64,000 bases of DNA from Neurospora intermedia (Eukaryota > Ascomycota > Sordariomycetes > Sordariales > Sordariaceae), in assembly GCA_037102815.1 (NCBI GenBank), contig BTPP01000003.1, positions 5,704,001 through 5,768,000 on the forward strand. The letters are read 5' to 3'. The stretch's first letter is position 1. Each line of letters opens with the position of its first letter. The translations under genes were made by a program, and so were the position numbers. The notes beneath the pieces are model-generated. The model did no database searches, was not told where the DNA came from, and was given only the letters and a program-made list of their open reading frames with translations. Shown in pieces: positions 46,420 through 57,492 of the stretch.

Positions 46420-47585
46420 CTTGGGTAACCTATCGGCTTTGGAGTCGTCCCTGTGCTGAAGGAAGTCGGCCGGGAGACAAGGAAGGGAGAGCGGCCATAC
46501 TTTATATGCCCTTCCTATCAGCGATCCATCATGAACCTTTTTCCTCTTCACAAGCTCGACCTACACCCGTCCGGCACTTGTTTTGTGTAGCAAACAGTAT
46601 TCCGGATGTCATTAGTATTGGGTAGCGTAGCCGCATCGAGTCGGATGAATGTTCGGTATCTCTAGGGTAGTAGTGCAGTGGAGTTCGGACCCTGACGATG
46701 GTTGCACGAACGAAACCTCAAAGCTTGTCTAGACTTGAACCATTTGGTCCACCACAAACAACTGGCCAATCCAGCGAATGGATCATCGCTTGGTACGGTT
46801 GCCGGAGTTTGTTCCCCACGCGCTATTACGGTGATTCGTCTCAATCCATTCCGCGAGCCTTGTAAAGCAGCGATGGTTTTTCCTAGCTTCCTTCAAGAGG
46901 TGGAGGTTTTTCTGATAGTGCGCAAAATATCGACAGCGACACAGATTTGATCCATTCACGCACGGGGAGGCGCGGACCGTGCCTAGTGTGTCTCAAATGG
47001 TACCGGCTTGTCGACAGAATAAGCTTCCATGCTCTGGCGACATGAAGATATCTGTAGAGGTGTGGCTGATTACGATCCGAACAGTCCAATGTGTTGATAG
47101 GGACGGTTACATTTGTTGTAAGATGCTGCCCCTCCGGCATCAATCCGAGTAAGGGTGCATATGCTTATCAAGGCGACAGTCGCGTACACTATCATGGCGA
47201 GGTTACACAACATTGGCCGAGCTGTGGAGGGAGAAAAGTCTGTTGGTGGATGAAGGGACCATCACTACTCCTAGGGTGGATGCCGGTGCCGGTCGCTGCT
47301 AAGTCGAAGCGGAACAAATTCCGGGACTTTGGGCTGGTCGTGGTGGAGCCGGCGGCCATGATGTGTTGTCCGCATGAACACAGCATGTTGTTATCGGAAG
47401 TACACTAGACAAGGGAAAAAAAAATCGAATTTGCGTGTGCGGGTGATCAGAGCAACATCTCGACGTAGGCAACAGACAAGAACCGGGAGTGATGGCACGG
47501 GAATGCGGGACGGTAAAGATTCGACGGTAGAGAATGGGTATCGCGGCTTTCGATATTTGGAAGAGATAGGAAAGAAACAAGAAAG
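46420..47585. other. Intergenic
   Basis: Between the 3' end of rmt-2 and the start of the P450 gene (both minus strand), so it holds the P450 promoter. No supported gene; short overlapping frames lack domains. Confidence 0.5.
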
Positions 47586-48931
47586 TTATCCGAGGAACGT
47601 GCACACGGGCAAGCGGTATGCTGTTCAATATTAGCAAGGAGTCCAAAGTAACAGAACCTGAACGTCGGGGACTTACTATCAAGAGTCCAGTACCGCCTCT
47701 TGACACCCTCCCATCCGTCCTTGTCGGCCTCAGCCAGCTCCTTCATGTCCACAGGGATTTCCTTCCACTCCACGTCCAAACCGGCATCAGCCAGGTGCAT
47801 CTCAGCAACCTTGGTGTAGACATCGTAGCAAATCTGGCGATCAGCTCCCAGTCCGTTGAAGAAACCAAAGATGCCGTTGGAGTCAAGCAGACCGGGGATG
47901 TACTCGGTGAAGAACATGCGTAGCTGGCCGTAGTCCTCGCCGAAGGTGTCAAAGTAGATGGCATCGTAGACATGACCCTCTTCCAACAGCTGGAGGCCAA
48001 TCTGCTGCCACTTGCCCTCCCAGACTCTGTAGGCACCGGGAGCCGGACCGCTCTCTTCCCAGGTGGAATCGAACTTGGACTCGGGCGTGGAGATGTACTC
48101 GAGGACTTCGGGGTGGGCCTCGATGATGTGATGGACGGCAGGCTTGGTCTCGGCGAACATGCCGTCAATAATACCCATGCCGAAGCCGATGTTGAGGATC
48201 CTCTTGCCGGGCTCCTTGTTGGGGAGCAGGGCGTCAACACTGCGACGCATAATGTCGGTTTCCCACGCCATCATGACACCGTTACCGGCATCGTCGACCA
48301 ATTTGCCGTCCGAGTAGGCGACAGTAGAGCGCAGATACTTGTCGCTAGTAACTTGCTCCTCGAGGTTGACTGCAGGCGGCTGGAAGACAGCGGGCGTCTC
48401 TTCCTCAGCAGCAGTTGCCTCTTCCGCGGCGACCAGCTCAGGAGCCTCCTCGCCATCCTCGGCCTGTGTCTCCTCACCCTCGGCCATCTCCTCATCCTCA
48501 TCATCATCATCACTGTCCAAAGCCTCATAGCCATCCATAAGACCAAACAGCATCTCGGCCCTCACACCAGCATTGACGCAGAGCTCATACAGCTCAGGCC
48601 GGTTGAGACGGGCAGCCACACAGCCGGGAGTCTCGTTGTTGTTGTCGACATCGTTCCAGATGGCACCCCACATGAGCAGCTCAGACACGGTGGCCTTGGC
48701 CTTTTCGAGGTCCTCGGGCGTGTCGTCCTCGGAAGGAGCACCGCATGAGCGGATGGCAGCGTGCAGGGGAGACTCGCCCGTCTTGGGGTCCTGGCCTCGG
48801 GCGACCTCGGGCGTGTCGATCAGCTTCTTGACTGTGTCGACATCGTGGGCCCAGGCGGCCGTGAGCATGCGCTGGATCTCGGGAGGGCAGTCCTCCGAGA
48901 TACGGACTGATATCGAGTCGTTGTCGGACAT
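47586..48931 (-). CDS. rmt-2: Type IV arginine N-methyltransferase RMT2
   Basis: Protein arginine delta-N-methyltransferase; the yeast ortholog methylates ribosomal protein Rpl12. Exons are 48931-47677 and 47620-47586, giving 429 aa. The 56-nt intron (GTAAGT donor, ACAG acceptor) lets the chain end in TYRLPVCTFLG, the expected C-terminus. Residues about 15-150 carry ankyrin-like repeats (GESPLHAAIRSCG, NNETPGCVAARLN). An acidic linker follows, then the SAM-binding domain with motif I ILNIGFGMGIIDG, the post-I block HHIIEAHPEVL and the motif YFDTFGEDYGQLR. The ATG at 48931 is chosen over an upstream in-frame ATG because the family starts about there. It is divergent from vtc-4. Confidence 0.93.
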
Positions 48932-50058
48932 GGTGGCTTGGTATTTTGGGGGGTGTGATGTTGACTGGTGAGAGTCACAGAGAGAGGCCATCAAGTGTCT
49001 CGATTGGGCAGTTTTTTTTTTCAGTGGGGCAGGCAGGATGGATCGTGAAATCCATCTCAGGGTTGGTTATGGGTCAGGGACACCATCGACAGGGTTATGC
49101 GTGTAAAACATTATGCTGCTGGTTGCAGTGCAATTGTTAGCGCCAAAGTGCTGTGGCTTGCCAATACGGGCATAAAACGTATCTTTGACACCATAGGTAA
49201 CCAAACACATGTTCATGTAGAAGACAGAAAGTAGTCCAATCCTTCCTCATGATCTCATGACCATTCTCCTTCCATCCCACATCTCAGGTTTACCAAATTT
49301 TCATCCAAGAGGTGCAGTATCCGCCTTCCGTCTCTACAAGTGACCAAGATAGGTAGCGCTCTACAGCAGGCCCTGTCGTTAACAGATTGTCACCCCAGAC
49401 AGGCCCTCCCCTGTTTGTGCACGGCCCCACTGCAGTGATGCCATCGCCCCATTTTTAACGACAATACAGGCAGGCAAGGGCTTGATTGGCCAATGGCAGC
49501 AACTCTCTGTGGAACGTGCCTTCATGGTGACCTCAGGCGCTCGGTCCTAGCCCAGTCGCCTACGGTGTACACGTAGCATGCACTAACAACTCGACGCGGA
49601 CAGCCTGCAGCATCCGTGCTAGTGTCGCGAGCCAACTTTCTGCCATCCTCACTTTCCATGTTTTCGCAGCCATCAAACTCCATCCCAACAACCGACCGGC
49701 GACCACATTCACGAACCACTCGACAACCACATGTTCGCAGTAGTCACGTTCTAAGCCGGCCCATCGATACTACCTAGTCGTAGACCGAGACTACCATCGA
49801 CTGAGTGTCTAGCCGACTGGAGTCACCCATATCTACTCTCGTAGGCCCATCAAAGCGAGAATCAGGTACGAAAAGCTACCCCGCCACACACACTCTCTCC
49901 CTGCTGCTCTATTTATCGTGTCTCACTGTTTCGTGTATTGCGCGCCCATGCTTATTATCCATGATCTCAAGACAGGAAAGCAGACGTGGCACTCGACCAG
50001 GTATCGATACACAGACTCCTCCAACAAGCCCCGTCGGTTGCGCCCAGGGCTCATCGTC
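48932..50058. other. Divergent promoter region of rmt-2 and vtc-4
   Basis: About 1.1 kb. An in-frame reading upstream of the vtc-4 start (from 49918) is open but lies outside the SPX domain and is taken as leader. No supported gene or named site. Confidence 0.5.
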
Positions 50059-52478
50059 ATGAAGTTCGGCGAACAGCTACGCTCCAGCATCATCCGCGAA
50101 TACCAATGGTACTACATCGACTATGATGGCCTCAAGGCCGACCTGAAGCACCCCAGCGGCCCCCACGGCGAGTGGACAGAGGAGGATGAGAAACGCTTCG
50201 TCAGCAAGCTCGAGGCCGAGCTCGACAAGGTCCACACCAAGCAGCAGGTCAAGGCCATGGAGATCTCGAGGAGGATAGCCGTCAGCGAGCGCGAAGTCAA
50301 AGATGTCGTCAACCGTCTGCAGGAACGGGGGCTGAACGAAGAAGGGCCGTCCGAGGAGGAGTTCATGCTGCTGGAGGAGGATCTAAGCGACATCATTGCC
50401 GAGGTCCACGACCTGGCCAAGTTCGTCCAGGTCAACTATACCGGTTTCTACAAGATCATCAAGAAACACGACAAGATGACGGGATGGCGCCTGAAGCCCG
50501 TCTTCGACGCACGTCTCAAGGCCAAGCCATTCTACAAGGAGAACTACGACGCGGCCGTCGTGAAGCTGTCCAAGCTGTACGATCTGGTCCGGACAAGAGG
50601 CAACCCCGTTAAGGGCGACAGTTCTGCCGGCGGAAGCCAAGGCAGCTTTGTCCGACATACCACCAAATACTGGGTGCACCCCGACAACGTGACCGAGCTC
50701 AAGTTGATCATCCTCAAGCATCTGCCTGTTCTGGTGTTCAACCCGAGCAAAGAGTTTGAGGAGGCCGACTCGGCCATCTCATCCATTTACTACGACAACC
50801 CAGAGACATTTGAGCTTTACGAGGGTCGGTTGAAGAAGACGGAAGGTGCCGAGGCCATTCGTCTGCGATGGTACGGTGGCATGCAAACCGAGACCATCTT
50901 TGTTGAACGCAAAACCCACAGAGAAGATTGGACGGGCGAAAAGTCCGTCAAGGCTCGTTTCGCCCTGAAGGAAAAGCTCGTCAATCCCTACCTGCGCGGC
51001 GAGCTCCTCCCCTCGGCCATTTTCGAAAAAGCGCGCAAGGAAGGAAAGAAGTCCGAAAAGGCCATTGCCGAAGACGAGCGCCTCGCCGCCGAAATCCAAT
51101 ACTCCGTCCTCAAGAAGAAGTTGAAACCTGTTGTCCGCTCCTTCTACCACCGCACGGCCTTTCAGCTCCCCGCCGACGCGCGTGTGCGTATTTCCCTTGA
51201 CACGGAGCTGACCATGATCCGCGAAGATAACCTGGATGGTGTCCAGCGGTCTGGTGACAACTGGCGGCGCACGGACATTGGCATTGATTGGCCTTTTCCC
51301 CAGCTTCCTCCCAGTGACATCTGTCGCTTCCCGTACGCCGTTCTCGAAGTCAAGTTGCAGACACAGCTCGGCCAGGAACCGCCCGAGTGGGTCCGCCAGC
51401 TCATCTCCAGTCACTTGGTGGAAGCCGTGCCCAAGTTCTCCAAGTTTATCCACGGCACCGCCAGCCTCTTCCCCGATCGCATCCATCTCCTTCCCTACTG
51501 GTTCCCCCAGATGGACGTGGACATCCGCAAGCCGCCCACGCACGACTTTGGCATCAAGCGCCTCGAAAGCTCGACCAGGACCAGCACCACCGACGTCGAC
51601 GAAGACGACGATGAGGATTCCGACGAGGAGAACGAGACCACCACCGAAAATCAGAACGGCGAGACCAGCGGTCAAGGCGTGACCAGAAACCGGCGGGCTC
51701 GTGGCGGTGTTACCGCTACTGACATTGAAGACCAGACCGTTGACCAGGCTTCCAACGAGAATATTTACCTGTACGACTCAGAGGACGAACCGGATGAAGA
51801 CAGGCTCGAGGAGGCAAGGAGAGTCGGCGGCTGGACTTACTACTCGACTCTTTTGCAGACGCGCGCTAACGCCGCGGCGAGGGTGACGTGGTCAGTTCTC
51901 AAGGCGCTGGTGCCCAGGCCCAGAGCATCGCAGGTGCCTAGAAACGCGAACTTGGAGAGCTTGTTGGGTTCGGGCGAGATTCATCAAAAGAGGATCAAGG
52001 CGCCCAAGGGCAAGAAGATTTATGTGCCTGTGAGGGTGGAGCCCAAGGTGTACTTTGCTGCTGAGAGGACCTTTTTGGGATGGGTATGTATCTCTTTTCT
52101 TTTGATTTCCTTCTCTTTCCCCTTTTCCATATCCTTTCCCTTTCCCACGTTCCCAAACCGCCCGTACTGACAAATGCTACTACACAGCTCGAATACTCCA
52201 TCTACATTGGCACCATCGCCGTCACCTTGCTCAACTTTGGCGCCAGCGACAAGGGCGGTCGCGGAAGCTCCATCATCGCCGCCGGCGTGTTCACCCTCTT
52301 GGCCTTCCTCTCCCTGTGGTATGCCGTGGTGATTTACCTCTACCGCAGCCACGCCATCCGGACGAGAAAGGCGGCTAGGTACTATGATAAGTGGGGCCCG
52401 AGCATTCTCTGCGCGGCGCTGTTTGTGGCGGTCGTGTTGAACTTTGTGTATGAGGGGAAGGGCAGAGGGGTTTGGTGA
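50059..52478 (+). CDS. vtc-4: Vacuolar transporter chaperone VTC4, polyphosphate polymerase
   Basis: Catalytic subunit of the VTC complex in the vacuolar membrane, which makes polyphosphate from ATP and moves it into the vacuole. Exons are 50059-52083 and 52188-52478, giving 771 aa; the 104-nt intron has a GTATGT donor and a CACAG acceptor. The SPX domain (residues 1-165) starts MKFGEQL and has the inositol-pyrophosphate basic surface (KIIKKHDK). The triphosphate-tunnel polymerase domain follows, with the basic residues of IRLRWYG and VERKTH and the acidic metal site in YAVLEVKLQ. Retention of these favours VTC4 over VTC2/VTC3. An acidic linker precedes three C-terminal membrane segments ([42 protein letters not shown]). 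The in-frame upstream ATG at 49918 was rejected because SPX proteins begin at MKFG. Confidence 0.95.
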
Positions 52479-53773
52479 GACGTGGCTGGCGTGGTACACT
52501 ACTAGTTTCCGGGGAAAATGTCAAAAGAAAGGAATGGAAGGTTGGTTGGTTCGGTGTTCTGGGGTTGTGGGGGGTTTGTTGGTGGTGGACTAAAAAAAAA
52601 AAAGAAGAACTCGGGAGTTTGGATATTGCATTGGAAGAGTCATGAGAATGAGAATGAGAATGATCGAGAGTACATTATGCATTAGTATATAAGTTTGAAT
52701 ATTCGGGTACTATAGTATATATCAGTTTGGACACCTTGCCGAGGTGGTGGTTGAGGATCGGTAGGGTCAGCGGTTTCTAGGAGGGTCGAATGCAGTCAGC
52801 GCAGGATGAATAATACACATGTTAGAAAAGAATCAAACATATCGCATGTGCGAGAAAGACCCACTGATTGGGGCAATTGATACTTCATCTCACACTTTGT
52901 CCCTCGATTATCTTCTAGGCAACATTTATCCTATTCTCCATTCTCACATGAGAGCTGATACAAACGACAATGCAAGGAACCTAAAGTTCACCAGGGATCC
53001 CCTCGCCGGTACCTAAATATTAGGTACCTACCAAACTATCTCGGATGCCGCCGGAAAAAGTGGTGGAGACCGAGCGCGCAGTGCAGTGCATGACGGCGGG
53101 CGACGGGACCTGACGATCCCGCCTATCGGCCCCGCCAGCCCCGCTAGTCCCACCACTGGACGGACCGCCCCGTGATCGGCCCCACCCGGGAAACTGCCTA
53201 GTGTAAACCGAAAACCGAAAACCGACATGCGAAACTTACGGCGGACACTCGGTCATGTTTCCGCCAATAAAAGTGCTATTAACTTTGATCGAGGTTGGTG
53301 GGAAATGAAATTGGTTAAGTATCTTTCTATTATCTTTGTAATGTGTATATCTTGCGTTTCGAGCATAAATCCGGGGTGTCAACTTCCGAGAATACTCAAG
53401 GTCAATTCAACGGCTGATGGTTAAGTTAACGATATACACAATAGATGAATTGCTATTAGATCTTTTGTAGCGTAGCTAGCTAGGAATCTTGAGGTGTCCT
53501 AGGGGTGTCGCGAAGGGCTCGTAAGAACAACCTTACCTGCTAGAAATTGCATGTTGGAAAGGGTGAGTGATATCTTCGTTTTTCGCAACTTGGTACCTAA
53601 GCTCAAGGACAGGTTGACGCGGGCGACTGGATGCGAGATGAGATAATGGAAGGAAATGGTTGTTTCCTGCGCCTTTGCGACCGGGCTAGGATGGGTTTAG
53701 ATGTACCTGATGAGGCATGAGGCGGGTAGAATATATTCATCGTCTTCGAGGCTCTAGCTACAACCAACAACTC
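52479..53773. other. Intergenic
   Basis: From the vtc-4 3' end to tRNA-like element 3. It includes a GAATGAGAAT repeat near 52643-52662 and a TAGGTACCTA motif near 53020. No supported gene. Confidence 0.5.
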
Positions 53774-53936
53774 GCTGGTGAATGTGGCCCCGTGGTGTAA
53801 CGGTAGCACACGTCAAGAGAAGTAGACGTCCCAAGCCTAGGTAAGGCAGGCGTCGGCGAACCAACGACAGGTCCCAGGTTCAACTCCGGGCAGTGGCATC
53901 CAGACATTTAGTCATTTACTAGCACTCCTCTTTTTT
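53774..53936 (+). ncRNA. tRNA-like element 3 (family 1)
   Basis: Pol III-type unit with A box TGGTGTAACGG, B box GGTTCAACTCC and terminator TTTTTT at 53931-53936. The D-arm-like stem GTGT/GCAC and a T-stem with one bulged A fold as in its relatives. Flanks pair: GCTGGTGAATG at the start with CATTTACTAGC at the end, the differences being C-to-T changes that keep G-U pairing. The centre has GACGTC/GGCGTC pairing around GCCTAGGTAAGGC, which forms a hairpin with loop AGGTA. It lies about 310 bp from the stop codon of RNase H-like gene 2. Confidence 0.7.
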
Positions 53937-54247
53937 GGGCCCTTTTAGTCATGACTTCCAAACCTTTTTCTTTTTTATTCTTGATTCTCCTTGGGCAAAA
54001 GAACTGCGCTGGCTTTGTTCGTATTGTGGTTCGTTGTTGTTGTTCGTTGAATGTATCAGCGCTGTTATAGTACAAAGAGTTGACAGTCCATGTGTTCAAC
54101 TACGTAACTTCAACTACACGGAAGTAGCAACGACAAGATAAAGCTTGCCAAAATTCCGACATATAAACCAGACAAACAGACAGACAGTGCGATGTCGAGC
54201 ATTACATCCGCATTGTCCCCCTTGGATATACCCGCCTTATGCTCACC

Positions 54248-55642
54248 CTAGGGCTCAATCGCAGACCTATCCATGACCTCGGAATGTATCTCAATCTCTT
54301 TCTGGACCGTCGAACCTGAAAATATTTCCAGCGTATCTTTATGATCCTTTTTCTTGGATCCACGCTGCCTTTCTGCCCAAGGAGGCAGACGTACCTGTGT
54401 TCCGGCCTCGATTCGATTGACCACCTTGATGAGGTCCTCGTGGACGGCATCGAGGATGCCGTCTCTCCGCCAAAGGGGCACATCCCTCTGGTAGAATACA
54501 GCATCGCTCCTTTCCCACGAACCCGCAGCCTTGTCCGCCAGCCTATGCGCCCGTACGCAGCATCTCGGCAACCATTGGAGTTTGATCTCACACCCTTCGT
54601 CGGAGAGGCAGTGCGACAACCATATGGTGGCACGCACAAGCGGCATGGTAAGAGCGTCGCGCAGGGTTACCGGCTCGTCGTTACCGAATGCGCGCTTGTT
54701 TCGTAGCCGTCGGACACTGTCTGAGCTGTCCGTGAAGATACAAACGGAAGCACCGGAGGGAGGCCTGTTCTGCCTGACGGAAGTGAGGACGGTCTGAAGG
54801 CCCTGGAAGATGGCGGCTAGCTCAGTATGGTAACTCGACAGTACGCTATAGGAGCTCCAAGAACGAATCTTGAAATCTCGTCGCTTCGACTTGCCTCCGA
54901 TCCCCCTCTTTGTGCTGTCTTGGAGGTTACCGTTGTGGTTGTTTTCCGATTCGGCAGTCGTCTCCCCGTGGTAGGGATCACGGAAGGCCACATCGTAGCC
55001 ACCACGGCCCCATGAACGGTGCTCTGGTAGTCTCTTCTTTTTGAGCAAATCGACATAGGGTTTGTCAGATCCATCGACAAAGACATTGAACTGTGGCTTG
55101 CCATTGACCCATAGCTCAGCATTTTGCGCACGTTTGGCCAACTCTCTTCCCATGACTTTTGGTGGAAGTTCGCATGTACCTTTGAAGGCGCGAGTCTCAT
55201 TCCGCCACAGGGGGATTCTGATATCACCGCTGGGCGAGGGCGATCTTTCTGGAGGCCTCTGGATTGACGTTTTCTTGTAGGTACGGCTGGTGCGATCGGT
55301 GGACCTGTGCCTGGCATTGCTAGGCGCCGCCGAGTTGTGATCTTTAGGTGTAGGCTCCGTCGACGGTGCACTGGAAGGGACTGGGTGGTCGAAATGAGTC
55401 GCTGACGGGAGACCAGAACTTGTTGGGGCATTGGCGTTGACTGTACTTTTGGGGTCTGGGATAGTACTTTTCGAGACATCTTGTGCCTTCTGTGAGAAGT
55501 CTTGCGCCAATCCGAGGGCCTCAGCCTCCGAGGCATCTCCCATCCAATAGAAGGACTCGTGTCCTCGCTTCATGCGTTTGTAGACATTTCCATTGGCATC
55601 GGCAATGAACCCCGGGCTTCGGGGTCGCTTTGGAAGTGTCAT
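54248..55642 (-). CDS. RNase H-like family protein 2
   Basis: Paralog of the 28.7-kb gene, 464 aa in one exon with a true ATG. The N-terminal 130 residues are Ser/Pro-rich with a basic start (MTLPKRPRSPG, KRMKRG). The family block SGDIRIPLWRNETRAF follows. The RNase H core keeps Asp in FVDGS (about 188), Glu in TELAAIF (about 273), Asp in FTDSS (about 304) and Asp in LADKAA (about 369). The C-terminal block FYQRDVPLWRRDGILDAVHED is nearly the same as in protein 1. No reverse transcriptase or integrase sequence is next to it. Tandem tRNA-like elements lie on both sides (element 3 downstream, elements 4 and 5 upstream). The function is unknown; nuclease activity is inferred from the four conserved acidic residues. 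Confidence 0.85.
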   Translation of the reverse strand: MTLPKRPRSPGFIADANGNVYKRMKRGHESFYWMGDASEAEALGLAQDFSQKAQDVSKSTIPDPKSTVNANAPTSSGLPSATHFDHPVPSSAPSTEPTPKDHNSAAPSNARHRSTDRTSRTYKKTSIQRPPERSPSPSGDIRIPLWRNETRAFKGTCELPPKVMGRELAKRAQNAELWVNGKPQFNVFVDGSDKPYVDLLKKKRLPEHRSWGRGGYDVAFRDPYHGETTAESENNHNGNLQDSTKRGIGGKSKRRDFKIRSWSSYSVLSSYHTELAAIFQGLQTVLTSVRQNRPPSGASVCIFTDSSDSVRRLRNKRAFGNDEPVTLRDALTMPLVRATIWLSHCLSDEGCEIKLQWLPRCCVRAHRLADKAAGSWERSDAVFYQRDVPLWRRDGILDAVHEDLIKVVNRIEAGTQVRLPPWAERQRGSKKKDHKDTLEIFSGSTVQKEIEIHSEVMDRSAIEP

Positions 55643-55781
55643 CCTGCGAGGTTAGGTAAGGCTGGGGTGGTTGACTAAAAGACTCTCCTAGAATCATGCT
55701 AATCGTTAATGGAGAAACGACAAACGGATAGGATGATAGGAGCGTGTGCTGCAGACCCATTCTTACTCGATGAAGGTATGT

Positions 55782-55815
<34 letters not shown>

Positions 55816-56619
55816 CGGGGAGCTACGGCTACTCACCTTGAACAATCGTTGATGTAACGTACTGCGAGTCCAGTGATTTCCAGTGGAGGTAAATGAAGGT
55901 ATTGTCGCAGTAGAAAGGAAGGAATGCAAAGAAACGAAGACAGCAGTGGCCAGGAAAAATGGAGGAATCTGCAAATGAAGTTAAGGCAACGATCTTTGCG
56001 AACCAGATGAGTTTTGCAAGCGGGGAGAAAAACTGGTTTGCGATCAAGTCCAGGAGGGGTGGGACGACACGGCCCGTGCCTGGCGGTAATTGTCGGATTT
56101 CTAGTGAAGGCACGTGTCGAAATTTGAAGAGAAGAAACTGCTTACTATTGATCAGTTCCTACGAAGGTGGAAGTAAAGGAAGGTGCGATAAGAGCAAAGT
56201 CCGAGTTTTTTCACCGGAAGTTGGGATGAAGCTCGCTAGGGCAGCAATCCCGGCTCGTGTTCAATTCACAACGGAAGGAGCCACGAGGCTTCTTCCACCC
56301 TCATCACCAAGCTTGCACCCGTCAGAGCACACTACTTCTCCTGACGATCTTGTTTGTCTGATATGAAGCGGTCCCTAATCGACAGTTCGACGAGAGGATA
56401 TCGTTCTCGCGCTCAAGTCAAACAATCCCTTTGAGCTTGTGACGGGCTACGGATGAGTATCACATGGGCTCAAACAGTCAAGCCTCACCCAGCCTTCAGT
56501 ACATCAAAGTAGCGAAGCCACGATATGATGACTTGAAAGAACAAAAAAGCAATGACGGGACAAGATAAGCACCATATCACGGTAAGGGGACGAACTCCAA
56601 GAATAAAGCAAAAGGACAC
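55643..56619. other. Upstream region of RNase H-like gene 2
   Basis: Promoter side of gene 2. It holds a 34-base poly-G run about 140 bp upstream of the start codon. No supported gene; the plus-strand frame 55959-56366 has no domain. Confidence 0.5.
55782..55815. repeat. Poly-G run
   Basis: Thirty-four consecutive G on the + strand, close upstream of the start codon of RNase H-like gene 2. Confidence 0.95.
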
Positions 56620-56764
56620 AAAAAGTGTGCTGGTAGATGTTTGGAAGCCACTGCCCGGAGTTGAAGGCTGCAACCTGCTTCTCGGCTCTCACCGGCCTTA
56701 CCTGGTCTTGGGCTTCGCTTAATCGTCGTGTGCTACCATTACACCACGGGGCTAGTTACCAGCA
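56620..56764 (-). ncRNA. tRNA-like element 4 (family 1)
   Basis: Minus-strand unit with A box TGGTGTAATGG and terminator TTTTT (56620-56624 in reverse). The B box is weakened (CCTTCAACTCC), so this copy may be less active or decayed. The flanks TGCTGGTAA and TACCAGCA pair, and the 3' side keeps the CCGGGCAGTGGC block of element 3. The central motif CCAGGTAAGGCCGG is kept. It converges with element 3 across RNase H-like gene 2. Confidence 0.65.
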
Positions 56765-57185
56765 AGATGTGTTGGTGAGCGGTTTGGAAGCCACACTTAT
56801 ATTTCCCCTTTTCTTGGCCTGAGAAGGCTGCACTGCTTTCCATTTCTGTTCGTTCACTTGGATACTTCTGAGTCGATGACTTGAGAAGCGCAAACCATTT
56901 CGTATAGGTAGTAATCATTCCAGCCTTCCCTTCGCCCTAAAGCCTGCCTGTCAACCGGAGTATTGACTGCTTACCATATGGAGTTGACAATGTTCGAACA
57001 CAAAGTACCACCGAAGTGCAATTATCATAGTGCCGGCACAGACAGCATCCACCACTTCCCGAAACTAGCGGCAAGTTCAGCATACAAAATGATAGTCTCT
57101 GTCTGTAAGTGCGGGGAGTGAATGGGCAATTAGGGCACCTACACGCATCGTCAGTTGTAATCGCGATTCCACATTGTGCAAAAAG

Positions 57186-57240
<55 letters not shown>

Positions 57241-57340
57241 AGTGGATGCACTCCGTTACTTGAAGTAAAAGACTGTTGTTGACACGTAAAACGATAAGCA
57301 CATGGCTTCGGAGAAGAATCTAAGGAGAACTTAAAAAGCG
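56765..57340. other. Spacer with poly-A run
   Basis: Between elements 4 and 5. It is dominated by a 52-base poly-A run (57187-57238). No gene is supported. Confidence 0.5.
57187..57238. repeat. Poly-A run
   Basis: Fifty-two consecutive A on the + strand, the longest homopolymer in the window, about 100 bp from element 5. Confidence 0.95.
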
Positions 57341-57492
57341 AAAAAAAAAAGAGTGCTGGTAAATGTTGGAGTGCCACTGCCGGGAGTCGAACCTCGGACA
57401 CGTTGTTCTGCTGGCCGCCTGCCTTACCTGGGCTTAGGATCGTTGCTTCTCATGACGTGTGCTACCGTTACACCACGGGGCCATTTACCAGC
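57341..57492 (-). ncRNA. tRNA-like element 5 (family 1)
   Basis: Minus-strand unit and the best-preserved family-1 copy. A box TGGTGTAACGG, B box GGTTCGACTCC, and a ten-T terminator (57341-57350 in reverse). The flanks GCTGGTAAATG and CATTTACCAGC pair perfectly over 11 bp. The central domain is closed by ACACGT/ACGTGT and contains GCCCAGGTAAGGC. The T stem pairs fully if one A is bulged (CCG-A-GG with CCCGG), as in elements 1 and 3. It is tandem with element 4 on the same strand, about 580 bp away. Confidence 0.75.

Noticed and set aside
48932-48994. N-terminal extension of RMT2
   Set aside because: The residues before MSDND are not expected in the family and probably belong to the leader.
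49918-50058. N-terminal extension of VTC4
   Set aside because: SPX proteins begin at MKFG; the extension has no family support and is probably leader.
57187-57238. Poly-A run as the tail of a retroposed copy
   Set aside because: No gene-like or SINE body ends at the run. Element 5 lies about 100 bp away with its own terminator on the other side.
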